A program made the translations under genes and the position numbers. Positions 61,733 to 64,000 of a stretch of DNA of 64,000 bases are shown one piece after another. Position 1 is the stretch's first letter, and every line of letters begins with the position of its first letter. The notes beneath the pieces are model-generated. The model did no database searches, was not told the origin of the DNA, and was given only the letters and a program-made list of their open reading frames with translations. The DNA is from Moraxella sp. K1664 (lineage in GTDB: Bacteria; Pseudomonadota; Gammaproteobacteria; Pseudomonadales; Moraxellaceae), in contig NZ_CP155576.1 of NCBI RefSeq assembly GCF_039693965.1, forward strand, positions 2,666,001 through 2,730,000, in the 5' to 3' direction.

Positions 61733-63336
61733 TAGATTTTTTGTTTGCGTAGTGTTGATGGCAAAATCCCCATCGCTTCACGATATTTGGTTACGGTTCG
61801 CCGTGAAATACTTACGCCCTGCTCTTCTAACACGCCAGTAATATAAGCATCTGACAGTGGTTTTTGGGGGTTTTCGTTTTGAATCATGCTTTGGATTTGG
61901 GCGGAGATGGCAGTTGATGATATCTCGCCATCTTCACTGCCCACACTGGATGAGAAAAAGTACTTTAAGGGATACAAGCCCTGCGGGGTGAGCATGGTCT
62001 TATTGGTGGTCAGTCGCGAGACGGTGGACTCATGCAGTCCAATCTCATCGGCGACATTTTTTAGGGTCAAAGGAATCATCGCTTCCACACCCCGCTCCAA
62101 AAACCCCTGCTGGCGACGAACGATACAGCCTGCCACTTTAAGCAAATTTTGGTTACGCTCATCAATGCTGCGAATGAACAGACGGGCATCATTTAGCTTA
62201 TCTTTGAGATAAATATTATCATCGCCATCATCGCCTTTTTTGATGAGACTGGCGTATTCTTGGTTGATTTGTAAATTAGGGATAACTTCTTGGTTTAGCA
62301 CCACTCGCCATACATCGGTGTCGGTGACATTAGCCAGTGACTTCTTGGCATATCTGCCTTTGGTCTCTTCTAAGGCGATGACCAAAATATCAGGAATATC
62401 AATACTTTGGTCGATACTGCCTTCATTTTTATAAAACTCAGATGCAGGCTCGGGGTTAAGACTGCGGATAATCGCCATCGCCCCTTTTATCTCAGCAGAG
62501 CTTAGGTCGGTGTCTTGCATGAGTGCCTTGATGTTGTTCGTCTCCAAATGAGTGGTCGCCCCAAGCACCATATAAGCTTCATCAGCAAAAGGCAGATCAG
62601 GGTCATCTTTGGTCAGCTCGTCAAGTTGCAATCTTAGGCACTCGGGCAGATTTCTCGCCCCGACGCCCGTTGGCGAACACGCCTGAATGCGTTGTAACAC
62701 CGAGACAATCTCAGGCGGACTAATCGTCTCTTCCCACTGATAAAAACTGGCAAGGGTCGCCAAATTCTGATACAACTCATCCACACCCAGACGGATATAA
62801 CCCATCTCATCCATGGCGTCCAGCAAATAATCCAAAATCAGCGACTCTTTGGCATTCATGGGACTAAAATTCATCTGAAAACGCACATGCTCTTGGATGC
62901 TGGTGTGTGTCGCTCCCAAAAACTCATGCTCATCATCATGCCTGCCTGCCACACCAAAATCGCCATCATACTCAAAATCAGGGGTATAGACATTATCCCA
63001 GTCACTGTCCATCGCCCCGTCATCCAACCCCGACTCAGTCAGCTTATCATAACTGTCACTCTCAAAGGACTCATCAAAACCATCTGAGCCACCTTGACCG
63101 TCATTTTTTTGCCAATTATTATCCGTCCAATCGTCCAAACTTAGCTCATCACGGTCAAACTCCGTCTCAAAACTCTCATCAACCCGTTCAAGCAAAGGAT
63201 TACTGTCTAACTTCATCTGCACTTCTTGCTCCAATTCAAGGTGCGACAAAGCCAGCAAGCGAATCGCCTGTTGCATTTGTGGGGTGAGTTTTTGGGATTG
63301 GTTTAAGCCAACGCCCAAGCCAAATGAGAGACTCAT
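61732..63336 (-). CDS. rpoN: RNA polymerase sigma-54 factor
   Basis: Sigma-54 directs RNA polymerase to -24/-12 promoters that need enhancer-binding activators. The 534 residues begin with the Gln/Leu-rich activator region (LTPQMQQAIRLLALSHLELE), then an acidic Asp/Ser-rich region II (about residues 50-130) that is longer than in E. coli. The core-binding and HTH parts follow (LHESTVSRLTTNK), and the RpoN box RRTVTKYRE is near the C-terminus. The usual lptB upstream and hpf downstream are absent on the visible side. The stop codon is made by a repeat insertion. Confidence 0.96.
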   Translation of the reverse strand: MSLSFGLGVGLNQSQKLTPQMQQAIRLLALSHLELEQEVQMKLDSNPLLERVDESFETEFDRDELSLDDWTDNNWQKNDGQGGSDGFDESFESDSYDKLTESGLDDGAMDSDWDNVYTPDFEYDGDFGVAGRHDDEHEFLGATHTSIQEHVRFQMNFSPMNAKESLILDYLLDAMDEMGYIRLGVDELYQNLATLASFYQWEETISPPEIVSVLQRIQACSPTGVGARNLPECLRLQLDELTKDDPDLPFADEAYMVLGATTHLETNNIKALMQDTDLSSAEIKGAMAIIRSLNPEPASEFYKNEGSIDQSIDIPDILVIALEETKGRYAKKSLANVTDTDVWRVVLNQEVIPNLQINQEYASLIKKGDDGDDNIYLKDKLNDARLFIRSIDERNQNLLKVAGCIVRRQQGFLERGVEAMIPLTLKNVADEIGLHESTVSRLTTNKTMLTPQGLYPLKYFFSSSVGSEDGEISSTAISAQIQSMIQNENPQKPLSDAYITGVLEEQGVSISRRTVTKYREAMGILPSTLRKQKI

Positions 63337-63568
63337 GGGTGTACTACTGTCCTAATTGTTAAAATATCTACTAACTTTTAAATTTTACAACATTTTGGCA
63401 TAATTTTTGCATAGATTTTGCCAAAAGGCGTAAATTTTACGACATAACACCCCAGTAACGCCCATCATTGTTATTTTATAACTTATTTTCCCACCTAAAA
63501 TCTCATCACAACCCCATCCATCATGACCATTACACCAACCATCAAGTCACCCCAAATTTATCCAAAAG
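63337..63568. other. intergenic region upstream of rpoN
   Basis: About 230 bp of AT-rich DNA without a recognisable gene, presumably carrying the rpoN promoter on the minus strand. Confidence 0.4.
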
Positions 63569-63597
63569 TTGCCTAGCTTGATAAATGGCTTTATAAT
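63569..63597 (+). promoter_or_regulatory. sigma-70 promoter of the nitrilase-family gene
   Basis: -35 TTGCCT (63569-63574), a 17-bp spacer and a perfect -10 TATAAT (63592-63597), 33 bp before the ATG at 63630. Confidence 0.65.
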
Positions 63598-63629
63598 AAA
63601 TTCAACATCATGCACCAACAAGGACAACC

Positions 63630-64000
63630 ATGCCAAAGATTGCCAACATTCAGCTAAATTCCCAAGATAACATTGATAACAACCTAGCCATTATCAAACA
63701 GGCGGTCTCCACCGCCAAACAAAACGGGGCGGATTTGGCAGTTTTGCCCGAAAATGCGTGTGTCATGGGGTCACAACGTGAGCTTGCCAGTCGTTTTGAT
63801 GAGATGGTGGATTTTTATGCACGCCTTGCCCGCGATACGAGCATTCATATCTTAGCAGGGACACTGCCTTGCCCCACTCGCCCCGATGGCACGCCCATAG
63901 ACGGCAAATTAGACGGCAAATTTCGCCAATCCAGCCTACTGTTTGACAATACAGGCACACTCATCGCCCGCTATGACAAAATCCACCTGTTTCGGGCATC
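63630..64000 (+). CDS. carbon-nitrogen hydrolase (nitrilase superfamily), N-terminal part
   Basis: The frame runs off the right edge after about 123 residues. It starts MPKIANIQLNSQDNIDNNLA, then GADLAVLPENACVMG (the catalytic Glu of the Glu-Lys-Cys triad lies in the PEN motif) and LLFDNTGTLIARYDKIHLF (catalytic Lys in YDKIHLF). This is typical of the omega-amidase/Nit1 branch that repairs deaminated glutathione or hydrolyses small amides. The assignment within the superfamily is inferred. The ATG follows AAGGACA. Confidence 0.88.
   Translation, partial: MPKIANIQLNSQDNIDNNLAIIKQAVSTAKQNGADLAVLPENACVMGSQRELASRFDEMVDFYARLARDTSIHILAGTLPCPTRPDGTPIDGKLDGKFRQSSLLFDNTGTLIARYDKIHLFRA

Overview
This window looks like chromosome of a Moraxella-type gammaproteobacterium (family Moraxellaceae). 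The basis is protein content and order: lldP-lldD, an AcrAB/OprM-like (AdeIJK-like) efflux operon, alaS and lysC near csrA, etfBA, rpoN, PldA, and a moderate-to-low GC content. The genus is inferred from familiarity with the proteins, not from a search. No rRNA, prophage, CRISPR array or transposase gene was found.

Layout. 1-8 kb: an M16 peptidase running off the left edge, glmM, a YafO-like toxin pair, pdxH, a phosphoesterase gene broken by a repeat, a pilin-like membrane protein, trmB, mtgA and a glutaredoxin-like gene. 8-14.6 kb: L-lactate uptake and oxidation (lldP, lldD) and the lipoprotein-release ABC genes lolD and lolC. 14.9-21.4 kb: a tripartite RND efflux operon on the minus strand. 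21.9-29.4 kb: tRNA-Cys and tRNA-Leu, rpmB-rpmG, csrA, lysC and alaS, with accessory membrane and PcaC-like genes lying between alaS and lysC. 29.7-43.6 kb: an orphan GspE/PilB-type ATPase, an outer-membrane barrel, comF, pldA, dsbD, pgsA, a flavoprotein, pnuC, an Mpo1-like gene, two gene remnants, nth and a phosphopantetheinyl transferase. 43.7-47.3 kb: an AT-rich operon with a sulfatase-fold membrane enzyme and a split MFS/spermidine-synthase-like protein. 47.3-64 kb: a Lon-like protease, rsmG, an orphan parA, a split ThrE exporter, etfBA, a cold-shock gene, ilvC, a PIN toxin pair, the translationally coupled ilvI-ilvH-monooxygenase operon, a DUF4124-like secreted protein, rpoN, and a nitrilase-family gene running off the right edge.

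The most striking signal is a dispersed element, about 203 bp when complete, flanked by duplicated TA dinucleotides. There are seven full or partial copies, at 4.2, 14.7, 21.4, 22.4, 30.0, 35.4 and 61.6 kb. Its ends begin GGGCGTGCC and are inverted repeats of each other. Several base pairs in its stems differ between copies with both partners changed together, so a folded structure seems to be maintained. One copy splits the phosphoesterase gene, and exact removal of 205 bp restores the frame. One lies 23 bp upstream of the efflux operon's first gene. One supplies part of the rpoN stop codon. The element behaves like a Correia-type miniature transposable element, and no transposase for it is present here. 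A second, smaller dispersed repeat occurs at 2.37 and 22.2 kb, and many short palindromes of REP type sit between genes.

Metabolic themes are lactate oxidation, electron transfer flavoprotein, branched-chain amino acid synthesis, envelope biogenesis (glmM, mtgA, lolCD, pldA, pgsA, dsbD) and efflux.
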